NCBI GenBank assembly: GCA_963693365.1
Contig: CAVNZM010000011.1
Location: 2,728,001-2,792,000, forward strand
Length of the DNA stretch: 64,000 bases
DNA from: Amoebidium appalachense
Taxonomy: Eukaryota; Ichthyosporea
Direction of reading: 5' to 3'
Part shown: positions 25,193-38,592 of the stretch, one piece after another
Layout of the letters: every line of letters begins with the position of its first letter
Position numbering within the stretch: the first letter of the stretch is position 1
Program-made: the position numbers and the translations under genes
Notes under the pieces: generated by a model
What the model was told of the DNA's origin: nothing
What the model saw: the letters and a program-made list of their open reading frames with translations, nothing else
The model's database searches: none

Positions 25193-28140
25193 TCCCTTGT
25201 AAGAACTAAAGTGGTGGTTATGTGGTGGAGGCGGTTAACTAGATTTCAGATGTCATGTGTAGCAATAATGTTGTTGGTAGCTAGAGAATAGTATTAAAAT
25301 AATAATAATAAATCTGCATGTAAACGTGTTTGGTCTCTCTCTTCGATTTCCCTCTCCCTCCCCCCTCGCCCGCACCCCTCCCTCCCTCTCTCTCTCCGTC
25401 CCCCTCCCCCCCTCCCCCTTCCCCTCTCCCTCTCCCTCTCCCTCCCTCCCCCTCCCCCCCCCCCCTCTCTCTCTCCCCCTCCCCCCCCCCCCCCCCCCAC
25501 CTTTCCATCTCCCTCTCTCTCTCTCTCCCTCCCCCCTCTCTCTCTCTCCCCCCCCCCCTCTCTCCCCTCCCTCTTTCTCTCGATCTCCCTCAATTCTCTC
25601 TCTCTCTTCCCCCCCTTCCCCCTCTCTCTCTGTCCCCCCCTCCCCCTCTCTCGCTTCTCTCCCACTCATATTCCATTAGGATTGGTCCGGACAATACTCT
25701 GCCATGCATCTACAGCCTCTATCAAACATGTAGTCCTCTCCTTTTGGAGAGTGTGTGTGTGTGTGAGTCAGGGAAGGAGGTGTTCGGGACCGGCAGGAAG
25801 GAGGGGCACGTGAGTAGCTTCATGTAAATATACAACCGTTACGGTGCTGTGAGTAACGTAACCCAAACACAGTGACTTCAACCCCTCAACCACCAAGCGA
25901 TTAGGCTTTTCCCAATTTGAAACCGTGGTAGGGGTAGGTGCCCCTCTCTCTCTCTTCCTCCTCTTCCCCCCCTCCCCCCTCCCCCCCCCCCCCCCCCCCC
26001 CCCCCTTTCCGGGAGAGGAAGGGTGGGTCCGAATCCCGGCCCATCCCCCCAGCATGCTGGGTGGTGGCTCCCCCTCCCCCCAACCCACAGGCCACCCATA
26101 ACATACTACTGTAACTACCCCCCCCCCCCCCCCCCCCAAACCCACCCCACACACGCACATGCACACCCACCCATCCCCAACACCACCCCGTTCCGCAGCC
26201 TGTGCACCCACCGTTCCTGTAAATTTGGAAAGGGTTGCTTCCTTTAATTTTAACTTATGATATCGGGGCTTCAGCCGTGATCGATAATATCACATGTTGA
26301 CCACCACGGACTCATCAGATCTAGAATACACTTTGCCACCGACAACTGCGGTCACTGTGCACAGCACGATGGCAGGTGTTACCCAATCAAAAATAGCTAA
26401 TAATGCACTTGCCATTTTTGGCAGGTGACGAACCATAAAAGGTTGGGTTTGTCCTCTTGCTGGCTGCCTGTTTTGGCTGCAGCACTGCCTGCACGACTAT
26501 TATTTCTACAAAACAACATGTACATAGTAAAAATTATAAGCTTTCAGGAAATATCTAGAGCCAAAAAAGCGCTATTGAAGGGTGATAACATCGCTACAAT
26601 CTCAGCCAGTCAGAAATGCCATTATGCTACTGTGCACGTGACTGCTCATTCATTCACACTTGCACCACATGTGCACCAATCAATTTCCTTTGATGGTGGT
26701 TTCTTTTTTTGCTTTATATCTCTACAAAATTTAACGTAACTCTGGCATATCATGCTGTCGCTTTTAACGAATCCGGAAATGATTTAGAAGCAATACATTT
26801 GCTCCAAATCAGATTTTCTACCTCTACCGCCGGTAGTACATAGGCTACTACTAATATTAAAGTTGGGCACACATCTGCGCTTTATTGCGATTATTAATGT
26901 AATGTCAACACGTATGAGTTTTTAACACTTTGGTTATTTCACAGTATCTCCAACACTTTCGCCGACATTCCTTGCCTACATATCCACCGGAATGTGGATG
27001 AGTACCTCGAAAACCTTCAAATGAATAATAATATCATCCATCAACATGATGCGAACTCATGAAACCTTTCAGCAAGCAACCTTTTGCAATCGATTCAACG
27101 GGTTGGAAAACCAACCAAAAAAGGATGCATATTTCTTCACAATCCGACAGCAGAACAACAGACTGGAAAAGAATCCACTTAAAAAAAAATCACTTACTAT
27201 CAACAAAAGCAAGAACAGCCTTTGAATTCGGCCATTTGTGACATTTTAGCCGCCCGCAGCCACGTCGACCGCCTGTGAAAGTTGGCCCTTTTAGGCATCA
27301 ATCCAGCTCGTACACACAGGCAGACTGCACCGATACAACACCCCACACCGTCACATAGGTGGGTGTGAAGGTTTGTGTGTGTGTGGTTGTGTGTGTGTGT
27401 GCGTGTGTGACGGTGTGTGGAGTGTGAGTGTGTGCTTTCGCGCGCATGCACACGTGTGTGTGTGTGTGTGTGTGTGCATGTGCGTTGTGGGTTTGTGCGC
27501 TGGTGGGTGGGCACGCTTGACTGTGTGCGTATGTGTGTGTGCAAGCGGTTGTGCACGTGTGGGTGACAGAGGGGGGCATTTATGCACAAGAACAGTTCAG
27601 CACATGGCACCTTTTAACCGGGTAGGCATGTGTATGGGGGCATATCCGGGGAATTCACCAGTAACTGTTTCAGATCCCTCATTGAATTTGACGGCTCAAA
27701 AATGGAGCCTAGCCATCCTATGCCGCCCATAGTCCAAATTTGGTTTTACTCAAATAAGTCCATGTGATGAATATGAAACAAGCTTTGGTTTCTTGATAAA
27801 AAAAAATAGAAAAAAGAACATAAACTGGCTTTGAGAGGCTGTAGATTAGTATTTGGGCTCTGATTTTAGGCCCCACTTTTTGCCCAACTGGATCTGAATC
27901 TGGTGACTCGAGGGGGCGGGAGGGGAGGGGGGGGGGGGGGAGGGGGGAGGGGGAGGGGGGTGAGTGTGTGGGTGGGTGGGGGGGGGGGGGGGGGGGGGGG
28001 GGGGGGAATACCCGCCAATAAAGTTTAGTCAAAGGGCACCGGTCCCTGCTAGTACGTGCATTGACCACGAACATATGATGTGCAACTCTGCCTCCCATTC
28101 CCCCTCCCCCCCCTCCCCCCCAACATACACACACCAACAA
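25193..28140. other. Gene-poor spacer
   Basis: Apart from the pyrimidine tract and short C- and GT-runs, 26230-27240 is the longest stretch of ordinary-complexity DNA here. I see no gene in it; one 39-residue frame after CACAG at 26945 is too short to call. Confidence 0.5.
25330..25665. repeat. Polypyrimidine tract
   Basis: About 335 bases almost entirely C and T, made of CT and C runs. No gene overlaps it. Confidence 0.95.
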
Positions 28141-28141
28141 T

Positions 28142-28300
28142 GGGTGCACGCACCTATGGCATCATGATGGATGCATTTGCCGAGTCTGGTCGCATGCCCG
28201 GCTGGCACGTCTTGCACTGTGGCTCCTGCCCAGACGTGCAGGGGAGAGAAGGGTCACCCACAGAGCATGTGGGGTTCAGGCGGCACGCTGATGTGACCGT
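28142..28300 (+). CDS. Possible exon with a PPR-like motif
   Basis: An open stretch beginning with ATG reads [19 protein letters not shown] and then [14 protein letters not shown]. [15 protein letters not shown] fits the first half of a pentatricopeptide repeat, but only one partial repeat is visible and it runs straight into (GT)n. The opposite strand is also open here, with a Cys-rich tail ending in a stop, so strand choice is uncertain. Confidence 0.25.
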
Positions 28301-28981
28301 GTGTGTGTATGTGTGTGTGTGTGTGTATGTGTGTGTGTGTGTGTGTGTGTCACGGTGTCAGTGTGTGTGTACGTGTGTGTGTGTGTATGTCGCGCACGCA
28401 CGCGCCGCATGTGTGTGTGTGTGAAGCGCACGTGTGTGCATGTGTTTTGTGTGTGTGCGTGTGTGCGCGCGCCCGTGCCCGCATGCGCGTATGGTCCTTA
28501 CACACATGGTTGTATGTGTTCGAAAATGGGAGGCGCGGTTAGTAATTATATTAATATCAAGATTAAAACATGTGCAGTGGGAGTATTACGTTATCATTTG
28601 CTAGTTAGCCAGATGACTACTGTAAAGTGATAGGGGATGGACTACGGAGCAAGTGGCAGGGGGAGAGAGGCTGGGTGGGAAGGGAATAGGCGGCAGGAGG
28701 GAGTCTCAGGGAGGGCAGGAAGGGTGGAGCGGAGATGGGTGGAAGAGGGGAGAGAGAAGCAAGATTAACGACACAAAGCAAGTATGTAAGTACTACCGGG
28801 GATCACGATACTAGGACTACTGAGATGCTGTGGTCATGGGGGAGAAAGTCATGAGAGAAGCCTGAGGGGTAGCAGAGTAATTACAAGGGGCCTTTCGCGT
28901 CACATGCCCTTCACAAAATAGCAGTCTCTGTCACTCTAATATAAAAACCTTGCCATAATTCGTCGCCCTTTTTTCCCCACA

Positions 28982-29058
28982 GTGGCCCGGCTCGCCAATC
29001 ACAACTGGGCACTAAGTCTTCCGATAATGATGATCATTCTCAGTATGAATACAGTCAG
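28982..29058 (+). CDS. Possible terminal exon of an unknown gene
   Basis: After a strong acceptor (TTTTTTCCCCACAG) one frame reads GPARQSQLGTKSSDNDDHSQ, continues YEYSQ, and stops. This hydrophilic, acidic tail is typical of a C-terminus. No upstream partner exon was identified with confidence; the stretch at 28142-28300 is one possibility. Confidence 0.2.
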
Positions 29059-29394
29059 TGACAGTACTGTAGTTTTGCTCCGACATGTCATTGATTCAGA
29101 ACTGAAGCGGCCTTGCAAGTTGCCCTCCCTTGTCCCTATAGAACTAACCTATGAATGTGATTGCGGCTACTCACTTTGCGGAACTTGTACACAACAAACA
29201 ACACGCATTATGGTTAATGAAATCTAAGGACGGTATCATATACTTCGAATTCAATCTTTAACTAAATGTCACATGCACCCGCCGAAAGTTTAACTGCCCC
29301 CTAGGAGTATAATTATCGAACAGTAGTCATTAATTCTTTGCCTACTAGTGCTACCTATGTACTCAACCAGCGCCACTGCCGGACTGAGACTGTG

Positions 29395-29747
<353 letters not shown>

Positions 29748-29880
29748 TCAGTTTCACACACTGTGACACACACACACACTAGTACTCACAACGTGACACA
29801 AAACTGACACACACTTTGATAGTAATACCCCCCCCCCCCCCCCCCCCCCCCCTCCCCGCCGCCGGGGACGACAGCATTAA

Positions 29881-30276
29881 TTGCGGAGGGGCGTCTGCGG
29901 AGGGGTCATTTTTTACCCCCTCCGCAAAGTCACCCCTCCGCGCACTTGCGGAGGGGTGCGGAGGGGTTTTCATGAACTTGCGGAGGGGTTTGACGTTTTT
30001 GCGGAGGGGTAAAAATTAGGTTGCGGAGGGGCTTTCTTACTTTGCGGAGAGGTGGACCCCTCTGCACCCCAGAAGTTACCCCGTCCGCACACCCCCATCC
30101 ACCCCTCCGCGAGTGTCAGAATTCACGAAGCAGAGGGGTTTCAAGGAAAGGTGCCAAAAAAAACGACTCTGCGGAGGGGTTCAAAAATACATCAAAAGTC
30201 CACTGCAGAGGGGTGCCCCCTCCCCCCCCCCCCCCCCCCTCTTGCCCCTCCCCCCCCCCCCCCCCCCTCTTGCCCC

Positions 30277-30311
<35 letters not shown>

Positions 30312-30942
30312 GCCTGCGGCCGGCCAGTTCGCGCATGATCAGTGAAGGCATTGCTCTTTACGCAAAAAGGTAAATATTTTTATAATGTGTAGGAGTATAA
30401 GTGCCTGAAAAATTAGAGGTCCTGAAGCTATTAGTTGGGGTTATTTATTATATTTGAATGAATAATTAAGATACTTCGAAGCAAATTTAAGAGTGTGCGC
30501 GTTGCGCGCCCGTGCGCCTACGACATATCTTGTCGCGTATGTCTATTTTATATTTTAGGGTATTATGATTGGCGCGATTTGAGATTTAGAGTTGTAACCA
30601 ATCAGACGGGTTCTAAAATCAATTGTTATTGGATACATGTCACGACAGAGTGATGCCGGTATGGAATGACATACCGGCACATGTGCGGCCACGTGATTCA
30701 ACACTTATTGTAGGTTGTGTTTCGTTTCTGAATGCCGGTCGGTGTGACACACATCTATCAAGGAATTTTATAAACTAATTGAACATTGAACGTAAAGACG
30801 CTCCTTAAAAAAAGAAAAATAATACCAAATACTTCAATATTTGGCTGCATACTTCCGGAGATCTATGTAGATCTAGTTCGGCGGACCACGTGTGCACGTG
30901 GCACGGCCACCGACCGGCGCCGGCTGCGCAGTAGACTACACA

Positions 30943-30982
<40 letters not shown>

Positions 30983-31017
30983 ATCCCCCCCCCCACCCCC
31001 CCACCCCCCCCCCCCCC

Positions 31018-31097
<80 letters not shown>

Positions 31098-31593
31098 AGG
31101 CACCCCTCTTCCTCTCAAAAGTTGCCCTCCGCAGTGCCACATTGTCGTCCCGCCCCTCTGCTCACCCCATTGCAAGGGCTTTTTTGGCACACGCAGAGGC
31201 TGCCACCTACTGAGATGGCTCCTTATTTTTCCTTACACATTCAGCGAACACTGGACTCTATCGAACCGTCGAGGCGCCGCGACAGAAAGCATGCACGTGG
31301 TCGCGAGAGTGTGAGGCCTGCAGCGAACGTAAAGTTCATCGCAGCGCGTGCACATCGTCAGTACGTGTGAGACGCAGAGGGGCGTGCGGAGGGGTTTTTA
31401 TAGCTTTGCGGAGGGGTGGGCGGAGGGGTGTCCCCTCCGCAACCCCCTCCGCAAAGCTATAAACCCCTCCGCACCCCCCCCCCCCCTCCCCCCCGCGAAG
31501 TCATAAAACCCCTCCGCAATTTCGTTTTTTCGGCTCGGAGGGGTGACTTTGCGGAGGGGTCAAATCCACCCCTCCGCAGACGCCCCTCCGCAA
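29881..31593. mobile_element. Foldback-type element with GCGGAGGGG-rich ends
   Basis: The first and last 26 bases are perfect inverted copies (TTGCGGAGGGGCGTCTGCGG...). Both end regions (29881-30220 and 31370-31593) carry about 20 copies of GCGGAGGGG or its complement, partly as nested hairpins. The 1.1-kb centre has poly-C runs, a 10-bp hairpin at 30655-30680 and no recognised gene. No clear target duplication was seen. Confidence 0.65.
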
Positions 31594-31601
31594 AGTGCGC
31601 C

Positions 31602-31634
<33 letters not shown>

Positions 31635-32380
31635 CGCCAATCTTCCTTATCCGATCATTCTTCAACATTTCAGCTATCTTTACCCCCCCCCCCCCCCCCC
31701 CCCGCCGCCGCGCCCCCGGGCCCCCCTCCACCACACTCAATATCCCCACACCCCCCCCCTCCCGAGTCCCTAAAACACACTCCCCCCCCCCTCCCCCTGT
31801 CGCAGGGGACATTGGTGCTACCAAAATGTAAGGGTGTTACTAAAAATAGAAAGATAAAAATAGAATTTTTCAAGACGGCCGTGGGCCCGTGGCGGGGAAG
31901 GTGGGGGCACATTCCATTCGTTCGTATCCAATAGGAACGACGCACATCTAAGCATGTTTGGTAGGTAGTTCCTAGTGGCTCATTTTATCTTTTTGCTGAT
32001 TGGCTTCCTTTTACCATTTGACAGTTCGACTCAGTTCGTGCCAACCGATTCGTTTTTCATGTTCTGCACACGTAAACGCGAAGTTATCACCCAGAAAAAC
32101 ATTGGAGGCTCGGCAACGAGAATGAAGTAACATAACCACCGCTTCTACTGTCCAGACTTGGCTGGACTATTTGTAGAGTTTCCCATAGTTTCCTCTTATG
32201 TTTAAGCTATCGTGCTACTATTGTTATAGCGCATCCTCCTTACACAAGCAGCACGGAAAAGAGAAATAGCAGAAAACACAAACGAAGAAAATTTTTCTAC
32301 CGTCGACTTATAGTGTACCTTTCTGTCACTCTTTTCTAGGAAGAAGGTGTGGAAAAAACACTTTCTTCTCATACGACACC

Positions 32381-33215
32381 ATGACACAAAACGAACAGAC
32401 AGGGGAGCCTGACACCACCCCACCCACCTCTCTCTCTCTGGTCACTCTCCCTGTGGAGCTTCTAGTGCACGTGTTTGATTTCGTCGACCCACTGAAAGTG
32501 GCGACGGTGTGCGCTGCGGTGTGCAGGTTTAACCCCCCCCCCCCCCCCCCCCCCCCTCCTTCCTCCTCCTCCACTTCCTCCTCCTCTCTCCTCCCCCCCC
32601 CACCCACCCATCCCTGGATCCAGAAGGATTTCTCTATTCTGTCTTCCGTTCGTCTGCCTGCATGATGGCTAGATAGGGAACACAACTGAAGCTATGTGCA
32701 CGTGCTGACACACACACGCACACAAAAAACACACACACAACCACACACATGCGCGGGCGCGCGCACACACACACACTTGATGTTCAAACCCGCACAAAGC
32801 TTAAGGCTCTGCTGTTTTCCATCAACCTCACTGCGAACTTTCTTTTTCCTGTGGAAAGCTGTCTCGGTGCCGAATTTTTTTCACACATGAACCTTGTCTG
32901 ATTTTTTTCCTATACCCTTGTCCCTCTTCCCCTGCTCTGTGTCTGTGTTAGATTTGTTGCAAGCTGAGAAACACCTGTTGCCCGTGTGGATTTTTTTCTA
33001 CTTCATCGGCCTCCTGGTCATATACTGGGATCTACCTGTGTTCCCTTAGCATGGAACTGCTGGTCGATAGATACCACAGGGAGGTTCGAAGTAATTTCAG
33101 GTACTTTTGTTCCTGTCAACCTTTTATTCCTCTTGTCGCGTCTTTTTTCGTGTCGACCCTCGCCCCCTTTTCAACCGCTTCGTGATCATCAGTGGCAAAA
33201 CAGGGGCCCCTTTGG

Positions 33216-33250
<35 letters not shown>

Positions 33251-33540
33251 TCCATGATGCAAACAGGTAGAAAAGAGCAATTGTTCTCTCTTTGGGAATT
33301 GGGGAAGATTGGGAATAGAGACAGAGGGAGAACCATTCTGAACGTGAGAGGGGCCGAGGGAGGAATTGAAAAACGTGTGTTGCGGTTTGGTTTGCCTGGG
33401 CCTGCTTCTGGATCTTTTTTTCGAGACACTTCCAGAATGTTTGTGGCTTAATCATCATAGTTCTTTTGCTTTCTTTTTTCTTGTTTTTTTTTGGGAGGGG
33501 GGAGAAGGGGGTGGACATGAGGGTGGCGGGTGGAGAGGGG

Positions 33541-33585
<45 letters not shown>

Positions 33586-33858
33586 TGGGGGAGGCATTGC
33601 AAGACCCTCACAGACCGTAAACCCATCGGCTAATCCAACACCATTTTTTCTAGAACATGGAAGGAGGCAACTCTGCTCGTCCGTTTCCGGCGCTTCACCA
33701 CCCACCACCGCAACCCCCAGCACCTTGGCTCTGTGTTTGCACGCTACCCCCGCCTGCTCCCAGCAGTCACACTTGATTGGAGATATGAGGACATGACGTC
33801 ATGTGAGCTGCATGGGTTGGCTGTTCTGAGGGAGCTGAAGAGGTGGGTTGCGGGTTTC

Positions 33859-33896
<38 letters not shown>

Positions 33897-33906
33897 GGGG
33901 GGAGGA

Positions 33907-33941
<35 letters not shown>

Positions 33942-33948
33942 GCTGAAG

Positions 33949-34000
<52 letters not shown>

Positions 34001-34066
34001 TGGGGGAGGAGAGGGGGGAGGGGGAGGGGGGGGGGGAGCTGAAGAGGTGGGTTTTTTTTTTTTTTT

Positions 34067-34097
<31 letters not shown>

Positions 34098-34410
34098 TTG
34101 GTGCTGGATTATTGTAGGTTGGTTGAGAAAGGGGTGATTACTGGTCGTGTTACTGCTGAAGGTTGTCTATTGCTGTTATCCTGCTTTCTCTCTTTGTCCA
34201 GTGTTTAGGTTGTGTTCCCAAGTCTGCAACCCCTTTTTGTTTGTGTGTGTGGTGTATGTTTTGGATGCGTGAAAGAGCAGCTTTTTTCTCTAGACGGTGG
34301 CAGATGCCTTCTACACTTTTCCTCCTTTCCCGGGCTATCACACGATGCACATGTCGCATGTAGGTGTGGCAGGTTTCGGATGTGCTGTGTGTGCGTGTGC
34401 GTGTGTGTGT

Positions 34411-34463
<53 letters not shown>

Positions 34464-34684
34464 CGTGTGTGTGTGTGTGCGCGCGCGTGTGTGTGTGTGT
34501 GTGTGTGTGTGTACCGGTGTGCCCGTGCAGTGCATGTTGCATATCTTAATATCTTTCCATTAGCCCGTTTTTCACGCCATACAACGTATTATTCTCCATT
34601 TCTCTTGTACACAGGGTTTATATATCGTGTATACACCTTTACACCTGTTTACCCCCCCCCCCCCCCCCCCCCCCCCCCTCAACA

Positions 34685-34774
<90 letters not shown>

Positions 34775-35023
34775 AGACTCAATCTGTCGGAAACCAAAGT
34801 TGAAGACATCACTTCCCTGTCGTCTCTCTCTTGCCTGGCAGAGCTGAGTCTGTCCAGTACGGATGTGCATGATGTGAGTCCTTTAATGGATTTACAGAAG
34901 CTCACATACCTCGACCTGAGCTACACAAAGGTGGGGTAGTGTGAAGTGCTCGCTGTTTTCTTGTTTCGTTTTTCTTGCTTTGAGTACGTGGTGAGAGGGT
35001 GAATGAGTGAGGTGAAGGTGTGT

Positions 35024-35092
<69 letters not shown>

Positions 35093-35202
35093 GCACTTGA
35101 TGGTGGGCACTTGAGATGTTTAGTGTTTATGTATCTACCAAGTTTACGGAACATGACAAGAGTATAGTATTCCCCCCCCCCTCCCCCCCCTTCTCTCTCC
35201 CT

Positions 35203-35301
<99 letters not shown>

Positions 35302-35821
35302 CCTCCCTCCCTCCCTCCCCCCCCCCCCCCCCCCCCTCCCCTTCCCTCCCCCTCCCCCCCCCCCTCTCCCCTCCCCCCCCCCCCGCTTCCCCCCAAATAC
35401 AGCACGATGAAAAAATACATCTGAAGGTTTCCTCCATTGATGGGTCACGGTGGGATTAGCCGTTGTGATGCTGGTGTCATACTGGTTGTGCTCATGAACC
35501 TGAAACCAGTTATGATGCAAACCGCTATACCTAACCACGAGATATCTGACAACCATATCTAGCCACCATAGATCTAACCGCTATACGATCAACTACCGTA
35601 TATCTAACAGTCACATATCTAACAACATAGCGACTATATATCTAACAACCATGCATCTGATCCAAATTTCACATAGGTGCACGAGCTATCGCCCCTTAGC
35701 GGGCTTCCCTTGGTCAACCTAAACCTCAAGGGGTTTATGGTGTACACCGTCGAGGCCCTCCGTGACGTCACTACCCTCAAGACCCTCGAAATGTGGGGCA
35801 CACAGGTGAACGGGACCCCCC

Positions 35822-35881
<60 letters not shown>

Positions 35882-35915
35882 AAAGAAGAAGTAAGAGCAC
35901 ACGCGAAAGCGCGCG

Positions 35916-35996
<81 letters not shown>

Positions 35997-36550
35997 CCCC
36001 CCCCCCCCCTCCCCCCCCCCCTGCGCGCAGGAAAGGAAAAAGGGAGGGAGGATAGAGAGCAGAGGCATAGCGAGAGGGGAATGGGTAGGGAATCACGCAA
36101 AAGGTTGAAGATTCGAATTTTTTGTTTTCAGACGCAGTAACTACCCTGGTAATGGGTTCTATCCATTTGTCTCTTGCCTGTACATCGGTGAGGTTCGGGG
36201 GTTTTTTTTTTTTTTCCCCGCTTCATCCCAAAAAAAAAAGAGAGAGAGCAAGGGGAGGAGGGGGGGGGGGGGGGGGGGGGGGGGGGATAGGGAGGCAGAG
36301 AGAAAGCGGTCATGAAAGTTGGGAGAGGGGAAGGAAAGAATGAAAACAGTAGCACCGTCACCACCAAGGCCAAGGACAAAGTTAATATTTTGATGAAAGG
36401 GAAGAAAGAAGGTGGTGGACCTAAACAAGCACGAATAAGAAGGAATAAGGAAGAAAGAAACAAGGCGGAAGGGTTAAAACATAGCCAAATAAAAGGAAGG
36501 ACGGAACTTAGAGCAAGCAAAATGACTACACACAGATGCATGTGCCATAT

Positions 36551-36591
<41 letters not shown>

Positions 36592-37434
36592 AATAAAAAA
36601 AAAATAACTATACATTCATCCATCCAACTGTCCAATGCACATTTGCACATCGATGCCTCCCCCTCCCCCCCCCCCCCCCCCCCCCCTCCCTCCTCCCCCC
36701 CCCCCCCCTCCTCCCCCCTCCCCCCCCCCCCTCCTCCTCCCCCCCCCCCTCCTCCTCCCCCCCCCCCTCCTCCTCCCCCCCCCCCCCCCTCCTCCTCCCC
36801 CCCCCCCCCCTCCTCCCCTCCCCCCAACCACCACCACCTCCACCTCCTCACATCCTGCGCCTCCACACCTTCGGACTGGCGCAGTGTGTGGCAACACATA
36901 CCCTCCCCACTCCCCCAGCTTTTTGGCCTGCGCCATGACCACCCCATTGGGCCCCTTCCCCTCCCAAATTAAAAAAAAAACAACGAAAAGGACCCTCACC
37001 AACAATTTTAACTAACCAAACAACCAATAACACAGGTGGACGATTTGCAGCCCCTTTCGGGCCTGACCCGACTCGAAAGACTCAATCTGTGCTGGACCAA
37101 CGTGTCAGATATCGGCCCCCTGAGACCACTCACCCGCATGAAGTGGCTGAATCTGGGCAGCACAAGGATCACAGATTTAGATCCGATCACGCGATTGGTG
37201 CATCTAAACTACCTGATCCTCTCCCAGACATACGTCGAAGATTTGACCCCGCTCTCTGCCCTGGCGTCACTCACCGAAATTGGGCTGTCGAAATGCCGAT
37301 CGCGAGATTTCACCCCACTCCTACGCCTACCGAATCTGCCGTTCAAGAACATTCGTGTTTCGCCCAATCAGGTGGCCATGTTAGAGCAGCAAAGGCAGAG
37401 CCTGAGTCGGAGCGATTTGGCTGCAGACCTATGA
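32381..37434 (+). CDS. F-box protein with 22-residue leucine-rich repeats
   Basis: Five exons: 32381-32526, 33654-33842, 34777-34930, 35677-35805 and 37036-37434. They join in phases 2, 2, 0, 0 to encode 338 residues ending at TGA. Residues 22-52 are an F-box ([15 protein letters not shown], then [14 protein letters not shown]), the motif that binds Skp1 in SCF ubiquitin ligases. From about residue 98 to the end there are nine to ten repeats of the pattern LxxLxxLxxLxLxxTxVxDLxP, about 22 residues each, as in SDS22, internalins and many bacterial LRR proteins. The two phase-0 introns fall at the same place in successive repeats (SYTK|VHEL and WGTQ|VDDL), so exon 4 is close to a repeat pair. 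A role as substrate receptor of an SCF ligase is inferred from domain order. Its exon-2 donor is present three times in tandem (see findings). Confidence 0.9.
33832..34097 (+). repeat. Tandem triplication of the F-box exon-2 donor region
   Basis: GAGCTGAAGAG|GT occurs at 33832, 33940 and 34036, each copy followed by a T-run and then a G-run. The first is the donor used in the gene model. Confidence 0.8.
35520..35670. repeat. Degenerate ATATCTAAC minisatellite
   Basis: About eight copies of ATATCTAACAACC-like units with a period of roughly 17-26 bases run up to the acceptor of F-box gene exon 4 at 35677. Confidence 0.6.
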
Positions 37435-37467
37435 ATGCTCCCTTATGCCCCTCCCCCTCCCCCCCCA

Positions 37468-37505
<38 letters not shown>

Positions 37506-37542
37506 ATCCTCTAATACATGCACACTGCAGACCGCTCCCTTA

Positions 37543-37576
<34 letters not shown>

Positions 37577-38401
37577 CCCTCCCCCCGATCCTCTAAAACA
37601 TGCACACATGCACACAACACACACACACACACGCTCGCCCGCGCGCGCACACACACACACACGCACGCACACGAACGTGGTTTTCCTTTACCTCCTTCCT
37701 CCTCATCCATGGCCAACCCTTTTGCTTGTTCAGACACCACACTGATGAAATACCAACATGTTAGGGGTGTTTCATCGAGGTTGAAACACAGGGTGTGTAC
37801 GTGCATGTCGCATGAGGATATCGAAAGTTAGAGAATGGATGTGCAAGAGCTTGATTATGGTGAATCTCAAACATGTATATTCTACTGTTGGGGTTTGTGC
37901 ACTGTGTGTCCTCTGATGTGCACCCACGAGTGTGTAATGGCTGGGAATCAATCAAACACATATACATTGATCATGATACCGTTCACCTTTTTTATTCTTT
38001 TTTTAGAATTATGGATATCACATTCACCAACTCTAAGAAATGTAGAAAATTGCAAGCATAGTTACCCGACTGCGTGTGCTAACAAGCATCATTCCATCCG
38101 CCTGTGGTTACTCAGTGTTCGTGATCACTGACTTTGCACATCGGTACATGTGTACAGTAGATTGTTGCTTATCAAAGTAGATATATAATGGCGAGATATG
38201 GTATGTATCTATAAGGTTTACGTAACGCAATATTGGAGATCGCTCGGCAGATTTACATGTATTTTGGCAAATACATGCATACGCAGTGAACATCATTTGA
38301 TCCATGGTATGTGAGATGGTAATAAATGACCGGTGTATGGTCGATTAGCAATGCAGTAAATTTGATTCGACAATAATAGCTCTGATGAAGGAAGAGTACC
38401 T

Positions 38402-38509
38402 GTGTGTGTGTGTGTACATGTGTGTGCGTGCGTGTGCGTGCGCACGCTTGTGTGTGTGTGTGTGTGTGTGCGCGCGCGCGCGCGCGCGCGTGCGTGCCTG
38501 CGCGCGCGT

Positions 38510-38592
<83 letters not shown>
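38402..38592. repeat. GT-GC-CA alternating tract
   Basis: GT repeats pass through a 20-base CG run (38470-38490) into CA repeats, giving about 190 bases of nearly unbroken purine-pyrimidine alternation that is also self-complementary. Confidence 0.9.

Noticed and set aside
26011-26050. tRNA T-arm-like GGGTCCGAATCCC
   Set aside because: No matching acceptor, D and anticodon arms can be folded around it.
29881-30220. CRISPR-like array of GCGGAGGGG
   Set aside because: Units are irregularly spaced, occur in both orientations, and there are no unique spacers of constant length; the genome is eukaryotic.
30892-31314. Poly-Pro and poly-Gly open frames over C/G runs (here and at many other sites)
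   Set aside because: Homopolymer read-through in every frame; no conserved domain flanks them.
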